Shown piece after piece: positions 18,381 to 27,922 of a stretch of DNA of 64,000 bases. The stretch is taken from NCBI RefSeq assembly GCF_027625935.1, contig NZ_CP115300.1, forward strand, positions 4,650,001-4,714,000. Reading direction: 5' to 3'. The number at the start of each line of letters is the position of its first letter. Position 1 is the stretch's first letter. The position numbers were made by a program, and so were the translations under genes. Source of the DNA: Streptomyces camelliae. Lineage in GTDB: Bacteria > Actinomycetota > Actinomycetes > Streptomycetales > Streptomycetaceae. The notes under the pieces are model-generated. The model saw nothing but the letters and a program-made list of their open reading frames with translations, did not search any database and had not been told where the DNA came from.

Positions 18381-19823
18381 GTGCCGAACCCCAACGAAGA
18401 CACTCCCTCTGCCCTGAGCCAGGTGCAGCAGCGCGCGGTCGCCGAGCTGCTGCGGGTGGCCCCGGTCGCCGATGATCTCGCCCGTCGATTCCAGGAGGCG
18501 GGATTCTCCCTCGCCCTGGTCGGCGGATCGGTGCGTGACGCGCTGCTCGGCCGGCTCGGCAACGACCTGGACTTCACCACCGACGCCCGCCCCGAGGACG
18601 TACTGAAGATCGTCCGTCCCTGGGCGGACGCTGTCTGGGAGGTCGGGATCGCCTTCGGTACGGTCGGCGCACAGAAGGACGGCTACCAGATCGAGGTGAC
18701 CACGTACCGGTCGGAGGCGTACGACCGCACCTCGCGCAAGCCCGAGGTGTCGTACGGCGACTCCATCGAGGACGACCTGGTCCGCCGGGACTTCACGGTC
18801 AACGCGATGGCCGTGGCACTGCCGGAGAAGGAGTTCATCGACCCGCACGGCGGCCTGGAGGATCTCGCGGCCCGGGTGCTGCGTACGCCGGGCACCCCCG
18901 ACGAGTCGTTCTCGGACGATCCGCTGCGGATGATGCGGGCCGCCCGGTTCGCAGCCCAGCTGGACTTCGCGGTAGCCCCCGAGGTCGTCGCCGCGATGAC
19001 GGAGATGGCCGGACGCATCGAGATCGTCTCCGCCGAGCGGGTCCGTGACGAGCTGAACAAGCTGCTTCTCTCCGCGTACCCCCGCAAGGGCCTGTCCCTG
19101 TTCGTACAGACCGGGCTCGCCGATCATGTGCTGCCCGAGCTTCCGGCGCTGCGCCTGGAGCGGGACGAGCACCACCGGCACAAGGACGTCTACGAGCACA
19201 CGCTGATCGTCCTGGAGCAGGCGATCGCGCTGGAGCAGCACGGCCCCGATCTCACGCTCCGGCTGGCCGCGCTGCTGCACGACATCGGCAAGCCGCGCAC
19301 ACGCCGCTTCGAGAAGGACGGCCGGGTCTCCTTCCACCACCACGAGGTGGTCGGCGCCAAGATGACCAAGAAGCGCATGACCGCCCTGAAGTACTCCAAC
19401 GAACTGGTGAAGGACGTCTCGCGGCTGGTCGAGCTCCACCTGCGCTTCCACGGCTACGGCACCGGGGAGTGGACGGACTCGGCGGTCCGCCGCTACGTCC
19501 GGGACGGGGGCCCGCTGCTGGACCGTCTGCACAAGCTGACGCGCTCGGATTGCACCACGCGGAACAAGCGGAAGGCGGCCGCGCTGTCCCGGGCCTACGA
19601 CGGCCTGGAGGAGCGCATCGCCCAGCTCCAGAAGCAGGAGGAGCTGGACGCGATCCGCCCGGACCTGGACGGCAACCAGATCATGGAGATCCTGGGCGTC
19701 GGCCCCGGCCCCGCCGTCGGGAAGGCGTACAAGCACATGCTGGAGCTGCGTCTGGACAACGGGCCGATGGAGCACGAAGCGGCGGTGGCGGCGCTCAAGG
19801 AATGGTGGGCCGAGCAGAGCTGA
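18381..19823 (+). CDS. cca: CCA-adding tRNA nucleotidyltransferase
   Basis: 480 residues from GTG 18381 (VPNPNEDTPSALSQVQQ); the frame is open another 74 codons upstream, but that part has no family similarity. The enzyme adds or repairs the 3' CCA of tRNAs. The nucleotidyltransferase signature LVGGSVRDALLG is at about residues 44-55, NDLDFTTDARPEDVL with the metal-binding aspartates at 59-73, and RRDFTVNAMA near 135. A C-terminal HD domain follows (LLHDIGKPRTRRF near 298), as in actinobacterial members. Whether it is a full CCA-adder or poly(A) polymerase-like cannot be told from sequence alone, but context (the pcnA position of mycobacteria) fits. Confidence 0.92.
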   Translation: MPNPNEDTPSALSQVQQRAVAELLRVAPVADDLARRFQEAGFSLALVGGSVRDALLGRLGNDLDFTTDARPEDVLKIVRPWADAVWEVGIAFGTVGAQKDGYQIEVTTYRSEAYDRTSRKPEVSYGDSIEDDLVRRDFTVNAMAVALPEKEFIDPHGGLEDLAARVLRTPGTPDESFSDDPLRMMRAARFAAQLDFAVAPEVVAAMTEMAGRIEIVSAERVRDELNKLLLSAYPRKGLSLFVQTGLADHVLPELPALRLERDEHHRHKDVYEHTLIVLEQAIALEQHGPDLTLRLAALLHDIGKPRTRRFEKDGRVSFHHHEVVGAKMTKKRMTALKYSNELVKDVSRLVELHLRFHGYGTGEWTDSAVRRYVRDGGPLLDRLHKLTRSDCTTRNKRKAAALSRAYDGLEERIAQLQKQEELDAIRPDLDGNQIMEILGVGPGPAVGKAYKHMLELRLDNGPMEHEAAVAALKEWWAEQS

Positions 19824-19841
19824 TCTCTGCCGAAGCGGGAC

Positions 19842-19867
19842 GGCGATGTTTCACGTGAAACATCGCC
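19842..19867. other. parS site (exact) in a 26-bp perfect palindrome
   Basis: The exact 14-bp parS is at 19848-19861. The symmetry extends by GGCGAT/ATCGCC on both sides to a perfect 26-bp palindrome between convergent cca and the MFS gene. Confidence 0.93.
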
Positions 19868-19894
19868 CATCGGTGCCGCGCGGTCGGGTCGGCT

Positions 19895-19908
19895 GTTTCA
19901 CGTGAAAC
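19895..19908. other. parS site (exact) at the 3' end of the MFS gene
   Basis: Exact GTTTCACGTGAAAC 47 bp from the previous site. The stop codon of the MFS gene (19898-19900) lies inside it, so the last residues CFT are encoded by parS. Confidence 0.93.
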
Positions 19909-21172
19909 ATCGCGCCAAGGCCGCGGCGACCCCGCCATAGATCAGGGCGACCAGGATCACCAGAAGCGCCGAGCGGCCGTCCGGTGGAAGCATCAGGGCG
20001 GCCACTCCCGCTGCGCCGACGAATGCCACGTTGAAGAGCACGTCGTACACGGAGAAGATCCGGCCGCGGAAGGCGTCGTCGACGGAAGCCTGGACGATCG
20101 TGTCGGTGGCGATCTTGGCGCCCTGGGTGATCAGGCCCAGTACGAAGGCCGCGACCAGGAGCGGTCCGATGGCGAAGGGGAGGCCGAGAGCGGGTTCCAG
20201 TACGGCGGCCGCAGCGGAGCATGACACGATCCAGCGACCGGGACCGAGCCGTCCCGCCGCCCCGGGCGTGACCACGGCCGCGGCGAAGAATCCCGCCCCC
20301 GAGACCGCGAGCGCCAGCCCGAGCAGCCGGAGCCCGTCTTCGGGGCTGCTGGAGAGGGCGTACCGGCACAGCATGAGCAGCAGGACAAGGAGCGCGCCGT
20401 AGCAGAAGCGCATCAGCGTCATCGCGGTCAGCGCCCAGGCCGCTTGCCTGCGTCGCGGTGCCGCCAGGTGCCGTACGGCCGCAACCAGATCCCGTGCCGT
20501 CTCGGCCAGCGCGCTGCGCAGCCGTGGCCGTGCCGGTTGCCGGTCGGGGCCGAGAAGCGCCCGTGGCAGGCTCAGGGAGGCCAGGCCCGCGCTGAGATAG
20601 AGGAACGCACCCAGCAGGACCACCGCGGCAGCGGAGCCCGACGCCACCAGTCGTACGGCGAAGGCCAGGCCGCCGCCGGCGGTCGCGGCGAGAGTGCCGG
20701 CCGTTGGGGACAGAGAGTTGGCCAGCACCAGGCGTTCGGCGTCGACCACGCGGGGCAGGGACGCGGACAGGCCGGCGAGGATGAAGCGGTTGACGGCCGT
20801 GACGCACAGGGCGGAGACGTAGAAGAGCCAGTCCGGGACATGGCTGACCATCAGTACCGCCGTGATCGCGGCCAGCGCGGCGCGCAGCAGATTGCCGTGG
20901 ACGAAGACCTGCCGGCGCCGCCAACGGTCCAGCAGGACGCCGGCGAAGGGGCCGACCAGAGAGTAGGGGAGCAGCAGCACGGCCATCGCCGAGGCGATCG
21001 CTGCGGCCGTGGTCTGTTTCTCCGGGGAGAAGACGACGTACGCGGCGAGCGCGACCTGGTAGACGCCATCGGCGCCCTGGGACAGCAGACGGACGCAGAG
21101 CAGGCGTCGGAAGTACCGAAGACGGAGCAGGACGCGCAGGTCACGCACGACGGGCATGCGCCCCAGCCTCAC
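19898..21172 (-). CDS. MFS transporter
   Basis: 424 residues by the longest start (GTG 21172); the ATG at 21157 (MPVVRDLRVLLRLRYFRRL) is an equally good start. About 12 hydrophobic segments are seen, with the typical MFS loop between segments 2 and 3 (GPFAGVLLDRWRRRQVFVHGN). The N-terminal RLLCVRLLSQGADGVYQVAL and the domain-2 loop DAFRGRIFSVYDVLFNVAF place it with MFS_3/DHA3-like efflux proteins. The substrate is unknown. The C-terminus is set by parS: the stop codon lies inside the site. Confidence 0.8.
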   Translation of the reverse strand: MRLGRMPVVRDLRVLLRLRYFRRLLCVRLLSQGADGVYQVALAAYVVFSPEKQTTAAAIASAMAVLLLPYSLVGPFAGVLLDRWRRRQVFVHGNLLRAALAAITAVLMVSHVPDWLFYVSALCVTAVNRFILAGLSASLPRVVDAERLVLANSLSPTAGTLAATAGGGLAFAVRLVASGSAAAVVLLGAFLYLSAGLASLSLPRALLGPDRQPARPRLRSALAETARDLVAAVRHLAAPRRRQAAWALTAMTLMRFCYGALLVLLLMLCRYALSSSPEDGLRLLGLALAVSGAGFFAAAVVTPGAAGRLGPGRWIVSCSAAAAVLEPALGLPFAIGPLLVAAFVLGLITQGAKIATDTIVQASVDDAFRGRIFSVYDVLFNVAFVGAAGVAALMLPPDGRSALLVILVALIYGGVAAALARCFT

Positions 21173-21180
21173 ATATGCGG

Positions 21181-21212
21181 AAGGTCCCCGGGTCGGGAAA
21201 CCCGGGGACCTT
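21181..21212 (-). terminator. Terminator after ino1
   Basis: AAGGTCCCCGGGT (21181-21193) pairs perfectly with ACCCGGGGACCTT (21200-21212), a 13-bp stem. It lies downstream of the ino1 stop and 9 bp before the start of the MFS gene on the same strand. Confidence 0.88.
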
Positions 21213-21259
21213 CACAGCCCTGGCAGGAGCGTTTGCGTGCGAGCGGTCGCTTCGGCGCT

Positions 21260-22342
21260 TTAGCGCTCGACCTCGCCGCGGATGAACTTCTCGACGTTCT
21301 CGCGGGCCTCGTCGTCGAAGTACTGCACCGGCGGGGACTTCATGAAGTACGAGGACGCCGACAGGATCGGGCCGCCGATGCCGCGGTCCTTGGCGATCTT
21401 CGCGGCGCGCAGGGCGTCGATGATGACACCCGCGGAGTTCGGGGAGTCCCAGACCTCCAGCTTGTACTCAAGGTTCAGCGGGACGTCACCGAAGGCGCGG
21501 CCCTCAAGGCGGACGTACGCCCACTTGCGGTCGTCCAGCCAGGCCACGTAGTCGGACGGGCCGATGTGGACGTTCTTCTCGCCGAGGTCCCGGTCGGGGA
21601 TCTGGGAGGTGACGGCCTGCGTCTTGGAGATCTTCTTGGACTCCAGGCGCTCGCGCTCCAGCATGTTCTTGAAGTCCATGTTGCCGCCGACGTTCAGCTG
21701 CATCGTGCGGTCCAGGATGACGCCGCGGTCCTCGAACAGCTTCGCCATGACGCGGTGCGTGATGGTGGCGCCGACCTGGGACTTGATGTCGTCACCGACG
21801 ATCGGCACACCGGCCTCGGTGAACTTGTCCGCCCACTCCTTGGTGCCGGCGATGAAGACCGGGAGGGCGTTGACGAAGGCGACCTTGGCGTCGATGGCGC
21901 ACTGGGCGTAGAACTTCGCCGCGTCCTCGGAGCCCACGGGCAGGTAGCAGACCAGGACGTCGACCTGCTTGTCCTTCAGGATCTGGACGATGTCGACCGG
22001 CTCGGCGTCCGACTCCTCGATGGTCTGGCGGTAGTACTTGCCGAGGCCGTCGAGGGTGTGGCCGCGCTGGACCGTGACACCGGTGCTGGGCACGTCGCAG
22101 ATCTTGATGGTGTTGTTCTCGGAGGCGCCGATCGCGTCCGCGAGATCGAGGCCGACCTTCTTGGCGTCGACGTCGAACGCGGCGACGAACTCGATGTCGC
22201 GCACGTGGTAGTCACCGAACTGCACGTGCATCAGGCCGGGGACCTTGGACGCCGGGTCGGCGTCCTTGTAGTACTCGACTCCCTGCACCAGCGACGCGGC
22301 GCAGTTGCCCACGCCGACGATGGCTACGCGAACCGAACCCAT
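21260..22342 (-). CDS. ino1: myo-Inositol-1-phosphate synthase (actinobacterial type)
   Basis: 360 residues from ATG 22342-22340 ([20 protein letters not shown]). The NAD-dependent enzyme turns glucose 6-phosphate into inositol 1-phosphate, the precursor of mycothiol and phosphatidylinositol in actinobacteria. The Rossmann motif [10 protein letters not shown] is at residues 10-19. Conserved family stretches are [39 protein letters not shown] and [20 protein letters not shown]. padR ends 43 bp upstream on the same strand, so both are probably transcribed together under the PadR operator at 23141. Confidence 0.95.
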   Translation of the reverse strand: MGSVRVAIVGVGNCAASLVQGVEYYKDADPASKVPGLMHVQFGDYHVRDIEFVAAFDVDAKKVGLDLADAIGASENNTIKICDVPSTGVTVQRGHTLDGLGKYYRQTIEESDAEPVDIVQILKDKQVDVLVCYLPVGSEDAAKFYAQCAIDAKVAFVNALPVFIAGTKEWADKFTEAGVPIVGDDIKSQVGATITHRVMAKLFEDRGVILDRTMQLNVGGNMDFKNMLERERLESKKISKTQAVTSQIPDRDLGEKNVHIGPSDYVAWLDDRKWAYVRLEGRAFGDVPLNLEYKLEVWDSPNSAGVIIDALRAAKIAKDRGIGGPILSASSYFMKSPPVQYFDDEARENVEKFIRGEVER

Positions 22343-22385
22343 TCCGGTTGCTCCCTGTGTGTACGAGTGAGGCCCTGACTGGGAC

Positions 22386-23069
22386 TCACGTGGCGGTGTC
22401 GCCGGGCGTATCCGTCCGGGGGGTTTCCCCGGTACGGGGCAGGCCGCCCGTCGATCCAGTGGTGGTGTCCTGTTGAGCGGACCCCCCGGACGCGGAACCC
22501 CTCAGGTCCCGCCCGGCCCGCTCGCTCTCGATGAGCTCGTTCAGCCAGCGCACTTCGCGCTCCACGGACTCCATCCCGTGGCGCTGGAGCTCAAGTGTGT
22601 AGTCGTCGAGGCGCTCACGCGTGCGTGCCAGCGAGGCACGCATCTTCTCCAGGCGCTCCTCCAGGCGGCTGCGCCGGCCCTCCAGCACGCGCATGCGCAC
22701 ATCGCGCGACGTCTGCCCGAAGAAGGCGAACCGCGCGGCGAAGTGCTCGTCCTCGTACGCGTCGGGGCCGGTCTGCGAGAGCAGTTCCTCGAAGTGCTCC
22801 TTGCCCTCCGCGGTCAGTCGGTAGACGATCTTGGCGCGGCGCCCGGCGAGCGGAGCGGCGAGGGCGTCCTCGTGGGTGTTGCCCGGTTCCTCGATCAACC
22901 AGCCGCTCGTGACCAGCGTCTTGAGGCAGGGATACAGGGTCCCGTAGCTGAACGCACGGAACACCCCCAGGGACGTGTTGAGGCGCTTGCGCAGCTCATA
23001 GCCGTGCATCGGGGACTCGCGCAGCAGGCCGAGCACGGCGAACTCAAGGATGCCGGAACGTCGGCTCAT
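22386..23069 (-). CDS. PadR-family transcriptional regulator
   Basis: 227 residues from ATG 23069. The N-terminal winged helix (about 8-90) carries the PadR signature [20 protein letters not shown] and [14 protein letters not shown] helical C-terminal dimerisation domain follows ([20 protein letters not shown] near 130-150), then a Thr/Gly-rich tail of about 45 residues. A 23-bp inverted repeat of the PadR type (ATGTAT/ATACAT) lies 72 bp upstream of its start, implying autoregulation. As the first gene before ino1 it probably also controls inositol synthesis. Confidence 0.9.
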   Translation of the reverse strand: MSRRSGILEFAVLGLLRESPMHGYELRKRLNTSLGVFRAFSYGTLYPCLKTLVTSGWLIEEPGNTHEDALAAPLAGRRAKIVYRLTAEGKEHFEELLSQTGPDAYEDEHFAARFAFFGQTSRDVRMRVLEGRRSRLEERLEKMRASLARTRERLDDYTLELQRHGMESVEREVRWLNELIESERAGRDLRGSASGGSAQQDTTTGSTGGLPRTGETPRTDTPGDTAT

Positions 23070-23140
23070 CGTCGCCTCCTCTCGGTCCCGCAGTCGCTCC
23101 CGCGGGTCTCGCCGTGCCTCTCAGCGTCTTTATCTCGCGC

Positions 23141-23163
23141 TGATGTATCGACTCGATACATCA
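23141..23163. promoter_or_regulatory. PadR-type operator
   Basis: TGATGTATCGA (23141-23151) and TCGATACATCA (23153-23163) form a perfect inverted repeat around one central base. The ATGTAT and ATACAT half-sites match the known PadR operator core. It lies between divergent padR and the PBP gene, nearer padR. Confidence 0.85.
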
Positions 23164-23317
23164 CGACGATAGAACGGCCTTCCGCAGGCGACAAGAGGGA
23201 CGACGGTGAACGGGATCACATCACCGATTCATACGATGCAAGTTGCCTGTTTTGGGGTGAACTTCGGGGCTCGGCGGGTTTTGGCGATGCGTAGTCTGTG
23301 CGGCATGCACATCGCCG

Positions 23318-23344
23318 GGAACCGAGTGACGTCTGGGGAGCGTC
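23318..23344 (+). promoter_or_regulatory. Candidate ECF-sigma promoter of the PBP gene
   Basis: GGAAC at 23318-23322 and CGTC at 23341-23344 (18 bp apart) resemble envelope-stress ECF promoters (AAC...CGTC) of Streptomyces. It lies 120 bp upstream of the PBP start. The rest of the 395-bp region 23070-23464 holds the PadR operator and no gene I can see. Confidence 0.35.
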
Positions 23345-23464
23345 ATCGTCCCCGGTGCAGTACGGGTGAATGCAGGACCGACCACATCCGTACTCCGGGG
23401 GGACCGGAAACCAGCCGCCGTTCCAGGCGCGCACGGGTGCGCCTGCCCGAGGAGTAATCGTTCG

Positions 23465-26134
23465 ATGAGCGAGCACCGTCGCAAACCGCCGCAGCCGCAG
23501 GGAGGCGGACGTGCCGCGGCCCGACGTGGCCAGTCCGGCTCGTCCTCCGGCCGCCGTGCGGCGCCGCGTGGCGCCACCGGATCTTCTTCCGACTCCTATG
23601 GGTCCAGTTCCTATGGGTCGGACAGTGCTCCGGGAGGTGAGGAGCGTCCCTACGGCAGCCGTGCCGAGGCCCGCCGGGCGGCGCAGAGAGGCGGCCGCCG
23701 CAGGGGCGGCGACAACATGGGCTCAGGGGCCCGGCGTGGCGGTCCGGGCGGTCCCGGCGGCCCCGGGCGCGGCAGGGGCCGCGCGACGACCGCACCCGGC
23801 AAGAAGAGATTCATCGACTATCCCCGGTACGGGAAGTACGGCTGGCGTCGCTGGATGCCGTCCTGGAAGCTCGTGACAGGCATGTTCATCGGCTTCATCG
23901 GAAGCCTGGTGGCGGTGGCGGGCATCGGTTACGCGATGGTCTCGATCCCCAACGAGAACGACGCGGCCAAGTCGCAGAACAACGTCTATTACTGGTCCGA
24001 CGGCACACAGATGGTGGCCACGGGCACCGGCGTCAACCGGCAGAACATCGGCATCGACCAGATCCCCGCGGCGATGCAGTGGGCCGTGATCTCGGCCGAG
24101 AACAAGAGCTTCTACCAGGACTCGGGTGTCGACCCCCAGGGGCTTCTGCGTGCCGTGGTCAACATGGCGCGGGGCGGTCAGACTCAGGGCGGTTCGACGA
24201 TCACCCAGCAGTTCGTGAAGAACACGTACCTCAGCCAGGAACAGACCGTCACCCGTAAGTTCAAGGAGATGTTCATCTCCATCAAGGTGGGGACGAAGCT
24301 CAAGAAGCAGCAGATCCTGCAGGGCTACCTGAACACCTCCTACTTCGGCCGGGGTGCCTACGGCATTCAGGCGGCGGCGCAGACGTACTACGGCAAGGAC
24401 GCGAAGGACCTCACGCCGAGCGAGTGCGCGGTGCTCGCGGCGCTGCTCAAGGGCCCGACGTACTTCGATCCGGCCGGCAATCCGGACTTCGACAAGTCGG
24501 CGACCCAGCAGGCCAACACGAAGCGTTCGCAGGACCGCTGGGGGTGGATCCTCCAGCAGATGCACAACGACCACCACCTCACGGACGCCCAGTACCAGGA
24601 GGCCATCAAGCAGTACCCCATGCCCGAGGGCCGGAAGGCGACCAAGGGCATGACGGGCCAGATCAGCTACCTGGTGGACACGGCGAAGAAGTACGTCCTC
24701 GCGCACTCGGACATCACCGAGACGCAGTTCGACCAGGGCGGCTACCAGATCAGGACGACCTTCCAGAAGGACAAGGTCAACGCGCTGGCCGCGGCCGTGA
24801 AGAAGGTCCAGAAGGACCGCCTCGACCCGAAACACCGTGACCTGGACAAGTACGTCCAGTTCGGCGCGGCGTCGGTGGTTCCCAAGGACGGCGCGATCGT
24901 CGCTCTCTACGGCGGTGACGGCTACGAGAACGGCCACTTCACGAACAACGCCGACACCGCCGGTGTCCCGGTCGGTTCGACGTGGAAGCCGTTCGTCCTC
25001 GCTGCGGCCATGCAGTACGGGACCTACAAGACAGAGCCGGAGGGCCTTTCCCCGCTGAGCAAGTACAACGGCGACGACCACCTCAAGGTGTTCAAGCCCG
25101 ATGGATCGTACTACCTCAATAAGGACAATTCGCCCTTCTATCAGAACAACGAGAGCAAATACAAGTGGGGGTACATCACCCTCCGCAAGGCGATGGAGCA
25201 GTCCATCAACACGCCGTTCGTGCAGCTCGGTGTGGATGTGGGACTGACGAAGGTCCGGGACGTCGCCAAGGCGTCCGGAATCCTCGGTGACAGCTTCTCG
25301 ACGCTCAACCCGTCCTTCGCCATCGGCACCTCGACCCCGAGCGCGATCCGTATGGCCGACGCGTACGCGACGTTCGCCGCCTCCGGCCAGCACGCGGACC
25401 CGTATTCGGTGACCTCCGTGAAGAAGGACGGTCAGGAAGTGCAGGGCTTCACCAAGCCGAAGGTCACCCCGGCGATGGACGAGAACGTGGCGAACAACGT
25501 CACGGACGTCCTGCAGAACGTGATCCAGAACGGTACGGGTGAGAACGCCAAGGCCCTGGGCCGTACGGCGGCGGGCAAGACCGGTACCACCGACAGCAAC
25601 AAGTCGGCCTGGTTCGTCGGCTACACCCAGCAGCTGTCCACCTCGGTGGCGATGTTCCGTGAGAACCCGAAGGACCATGAGCTGCTGTCCATGAACGGCA
25701 CGGCCGGCGTGGCGTCGATCCACGGTGGTGACATCCCGACGTCGGTGTGGACCGAGTACATGAAGGCCGCGCTGAAGAACGCCAACGACCAGGGCTTCCC
25801 GCAGGCCACGGACATCGGCAAGGTCCAGGACGAGGCGGGCGCTCCGACCCCGACCCCGACCCCGAGCATCACCCAGAGCCCGACGCAGAGCGCGTCGCCG
25901 AGCCCGTCGCCCAGTGCGGCGTCCCCGTCCCCCTCACCGTCGGCGAGTGACACCTGCCAGTGGAACTGGGGCAACCCCTGCAACGGCAACGGCGGCAACA
26001 CCAACGGTGGCACGAATACGGGTGGCACCACCGGAGGAACCTCTCCGACGCCCACTGCGACGGACACGACCGGCAGCGGCGGCACCCGAGGCAACGGCAA
26101 CGGAGGTATCTTCGCGGGCCAGACCGGCGGTTAG
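23465..26134 (+). CDS. Bifunctional (class A) penicillin-binding protein
   Basis: 889 residues from ATG 23465 with GAGGAG at 23450-23455. It polymerises glycan strands and cross-links peptides. Residues 1-130 are a basic Gly/Arg/Ser-rich cytoplasmic tail. One membrane anchor follows (LVTGMFIGFIGSLVAVAGIG, about 136-156). The GT51 glycosyltransferase domain has SAENKSFYQDSG with the catalytic Glu near 210, and GGSTITQQFVKNTYL near 240. The transpeptidase has SxxK (GSTWKPF, about 505), SxN (SIN, about 580) and KTG (AGKTGTT, about 704). A low-complexity Pro/Ser/Thr then Asn/Gly tail ends the protein. Neighbours FemX and MurJ are also wall enzymes. Confidence 0.95.
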   Translation: MSEHRRKPPQPQGGGRAAARRGQSGSSSGRRAAPRGATGSSSDSYGSSSYGSDSAPGGEERPYGSRAEARRAAQRGGRRRGGDNMGSGARRGGPGGPGGPGRGRGRATTAPGKKRFIDYPRYGKYGWRRWMPSWKLVTGMFIGFIGSLVAVAGIGYAMVSIPNENDAAKSQNNVYYWSDGTQMVATGTGVNRQNIGIDQIPAAMQWAVISAENKSFYQDSGVDPQGLLRAVVNMARGGQTQGGSTITQQFVKNTYLSQEQTVTRKFKEMFISIKVGTKLKKQQILQGYLNTSYFGRGAYGIQAAAQTYYGKDAKDLTPSECAVLAALLKGPTYFDPAGNPDFDKSATQQANTKRSQDRWGWILQQMHNDHHLTDAQYQEAIKQYPMPEGRKATKGMTGQISYLVDTAKKYVLAHSDITETQFDQGGYQIRTTFQKDKVNALAAAVKKVQKDRLDPKHRDLDKYVQFGAASVVPKDGAIVALYGGDGYENGHFTNNADTAGVPVGSTWKPFVLAAAMQYGTYKTEPEGLSPLSKYNGDDHLKVFKPDGSYYLNKDNSPFYQNNESKYKWGYITLRKAMEQSINTPFVQLGVDVGLTKVRDVAKASGILGDSFSTLNPSFAIGTSTPSAIRMADAYATFAASGQHADPYSVTSVKKDGQEVQGFTKPKVTPAMDENVANNVTDVLQNVIQNGTGENAKALGRTAAGKTGTTDSNKSAWFVGYTQQLSTSVAMFRENPKDHELLSMNGTAGVASIHGGDIPTSVWTEYMKAALKNANDQGFPQATDIGKVQDEAGAPTPTPTPSITQSPTQSASPSPSPSAASPSPSPSASDTCQWNWGNPCNGNGGNTNGGTNTGGTTGGTSPTPTATDTTGSGGTRGNGNGGIFAGQTGG

Positions 26135-26178
26135 CAGCTGAGCCCGCCCGGTTGGCGTCCCTTTAGCCCACTGCGGGT

Positions 26179-26192
26179 GTTTCACGTGAAAC
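26179..26192. other. parS site (exact) after the PBP gene
   Basis: Exact GTTTCACGTGAAAC 44 bp after the PBP stop and 3 bp before a terminator stem. Confidence 0.93.
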
Positions 26193-26194
26193 AA

Positions 26195-26226
26195 GGGCCG
26201 CCGCACCCCACGGGGTGTGGCGGCCC
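26195..26226 (+). terminator. Terminator after the PBP gene
   Basis: GGGCCGCCGCACCCC (26195-26209) pairs with GGGGTGTGGCGGCCC (26212-26226), 15 bp with one G-U pair, followed by TCGGCATTTTCTT. Confidence 0.85.
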
Positions 26227-26264
26227 TCGGCATTTTCTTAGGCACGTACGGCAGGATGTGCCCC

Positions 26265-27809
26265 ATGCCCAGTGCAGAGATGACGCCCGCGAGCGTGCAC
26301 GAGCCCGAGCCCGTGCGGCCCGCCGCGGCAGAACCGGTGCAGCCGACCAGGGAGGACAAGATCGCCGCGGCCGGCAGTGAGCTGATCGGCGGCCCCATCG
26401 GACGGCGTGCCCTGCTCGGTATGTCCTGGTGGACACCCGTACGGGTCGTCGTGCTCGTGGCGATCGGCATGTTCGCCCTCGGCATGGTCCAGAAGGCGCC
26501 CTGCTACAACAGCGCCTGGTTCTTCGGCGCGAGCTCCCAGTACACGAAGGCCTGCTATTCGGACATCCCGCACCTTTACCAGGGGCGTGGGTTCGCCGAT
26601 CACCTCGTGCCGTACTTCGACAGGCTTCCGGACGACATGTCCGGTGGCATGGGGTACCTCGAATACCCGGTACTGACCGGTGTGTTCATGGAGGTGGCCT
26701 CCTGGCTGACCCCGCACAGCGGCACCATCCAGCACCAGGAGCAGTGGTACTGGTTCGTCAACGCCGGAATGCTGCTGGTGTGCGCGGTCGTCATCGCCGT
26801 CTGCGTGGCCCGCACCCAGCGCCGGCGTCCCTGGGACGGCCTCCTCGTCGCCCTGTCGCCGGCTTTGCTGCTGACCGCGACCGTCAACTGGGACCTGCTG
26901 GCGGTGGCGCTCACGGCCGCCGCCATGCTGATGTGGTCCCGGTGCCGCCCCGTGGCCTTCGGTGTCCTCCTGGGCCTGGCCACGGCCGCCAAGCTCTACC
27001 CCGTCTTCCTGCTCGGCCCCCTGTTCGTGCTGTGCTGGCGGGCCGGCAAGTGGCGGGAGTTCGTCCAGGCCACGCTCAGCACAGTGATCGCCTGGGTCGT
27101 GGTGAACCTGCCGGTGATGCTGTTCGCCTTCCACGGCTGGGCGAAGTTCTACACGTTCAGCCAGGAACGGGGCGTCGACTTCGGCTCCTTCTGGCTGATC
27201 TGGGCGCAGAACACCACCAACCCGCCCTCCACCGGCTTCGTGAACACCGCCGCCACAGTGCTGGTCCTGCTGTGCTGCCTCGGCATCGCCGCGCTGACGT
27301 TCACCGCCCCGCGCCGGCCGCGCTTCGCACAGCTGGCCTTCCTGGTGGTGGCGGCCTTCATCGTCACCAACAAGGTCTACTCCCCGCAGTACGTCCTGTG
27401 GCTGGTGCCGCTCGCGGTCCTCGCCCGGCCCAAGTGGCGCGACTTCCTGATCTGGCAGGCGTGCGAGGTGGCGTACTTCCTGGGTATCTGGATGTACCTC
27501 GCGTACACGACCAGCGGGGACGCCCACAAGGGGCTGCCGACGCAGGGCTACCACTGGGCGATTGTGCTGCACCTGGCGGGCACGCTGTACCTGTGCGCCG
27601 TCGTCGTACGCGACATCCTCATGCCGGAGCGGGACGTGGTGCGCCGCTCCGGCGACGACGACCCCTCGGGCGGGGTGCTCGACGGAGCGGAGGACGTCTT
27701 CGTGCTCGGTGCGGCGGCCTACCAGCCGCGCCACGCCGCCCACTTCGAGGGGCCACAGGTGGACTGGGGCAGGCCGCTGCCGCCCTCTCCCGAGGACCGT
27801 TCGCTCTGA
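26265..27809 (+). CDS. Polytopic glycosyltransferase-like protein (GT87 family)
   Basis: 514 residues from ATG 26265 (MPSAEMTPASVHEPEP); the longer frame begins inside the upstream terminator. After a polar tail of about 65 residues there are roughly 10 membrane segments. Family features are EYPVLTGVFMEVASW after the first extracytoplasmic loop, LLTATVNWDLLAVALTAAAM and FGVLLGLATAAKLYPVFLL. GT87 enzymes use polyprenyl-phosphate sugars in lipoglycan synthesis; the substrate here is unknown. A strong bidirectional terminator separates it from the convergent racemase-like gene. Confidence 0.8.
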   Translation: MPSAEMTPASVHEPEPVRPAAAEPVQPTREDKIAAAGSELIGGPIGRRALLGMSWWTPVRVVVLVAIGMFALGMVQKAPCYNSAWFFGASSQYTKACYSDIPHLYQGRGFADHLVPYFDRLPDDMSGGMGYLEYPVLTGVFMEVASWLTPHSGTIQHQEQWYWFVNAGMLLVCAVVIAVCVARTQRRRPWDGLLVALSPALLLTATVNWDLLAVALTAAAMLMWSRCRPVAFGVLLGLATAAKLYPVFLLGPLFVLCWRAGKWREFVQATLSTVIAWVVVNLPVMLFAFHGWAKFYTFSQERGVDFGSFWLIWAQNTTNPPSTGFVNTAATVLVLLCCLGIAALTFTAPRRPRFAQLAFLVVAAFIVTNKVYSPQYVLWLVPLAVLARPKWRDFLIWQACEVAYFLGIWMYLAYTTSGDAHKGLPTQGYHWAIVLHLAGTLYLCAVVVRDILMPERDVVRRSGDDDPSGGVLDGAEDVFVLGAAAYQPRHAAHFEGPQVDWGRPLPPSPEDRSL

Positions 27810-27835
27810 GCGAACGGCCTTTCAGGAGCCCATGA

Positions 27836-27872
27836 AGAAGGCCGTACCCGGAGCATCCGGGTACGGCCTTCT
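27836..27872. terminator. Bidirectional terminator, GT87 gene / racemase-like gene
   Basis: Two perfect 17-bp arms (27836-27852 and 27856-27872, containing GGCCGTACCCGGA and its complement) with a 3-base loop, between convergent genes. Confidence 0.9.
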
Positions 27873-27922
27873 CGCTGTCTTGACGCTCCCTCTGAAAGGG
27901 GCGTGGGCGTCCTGGACCGGGC

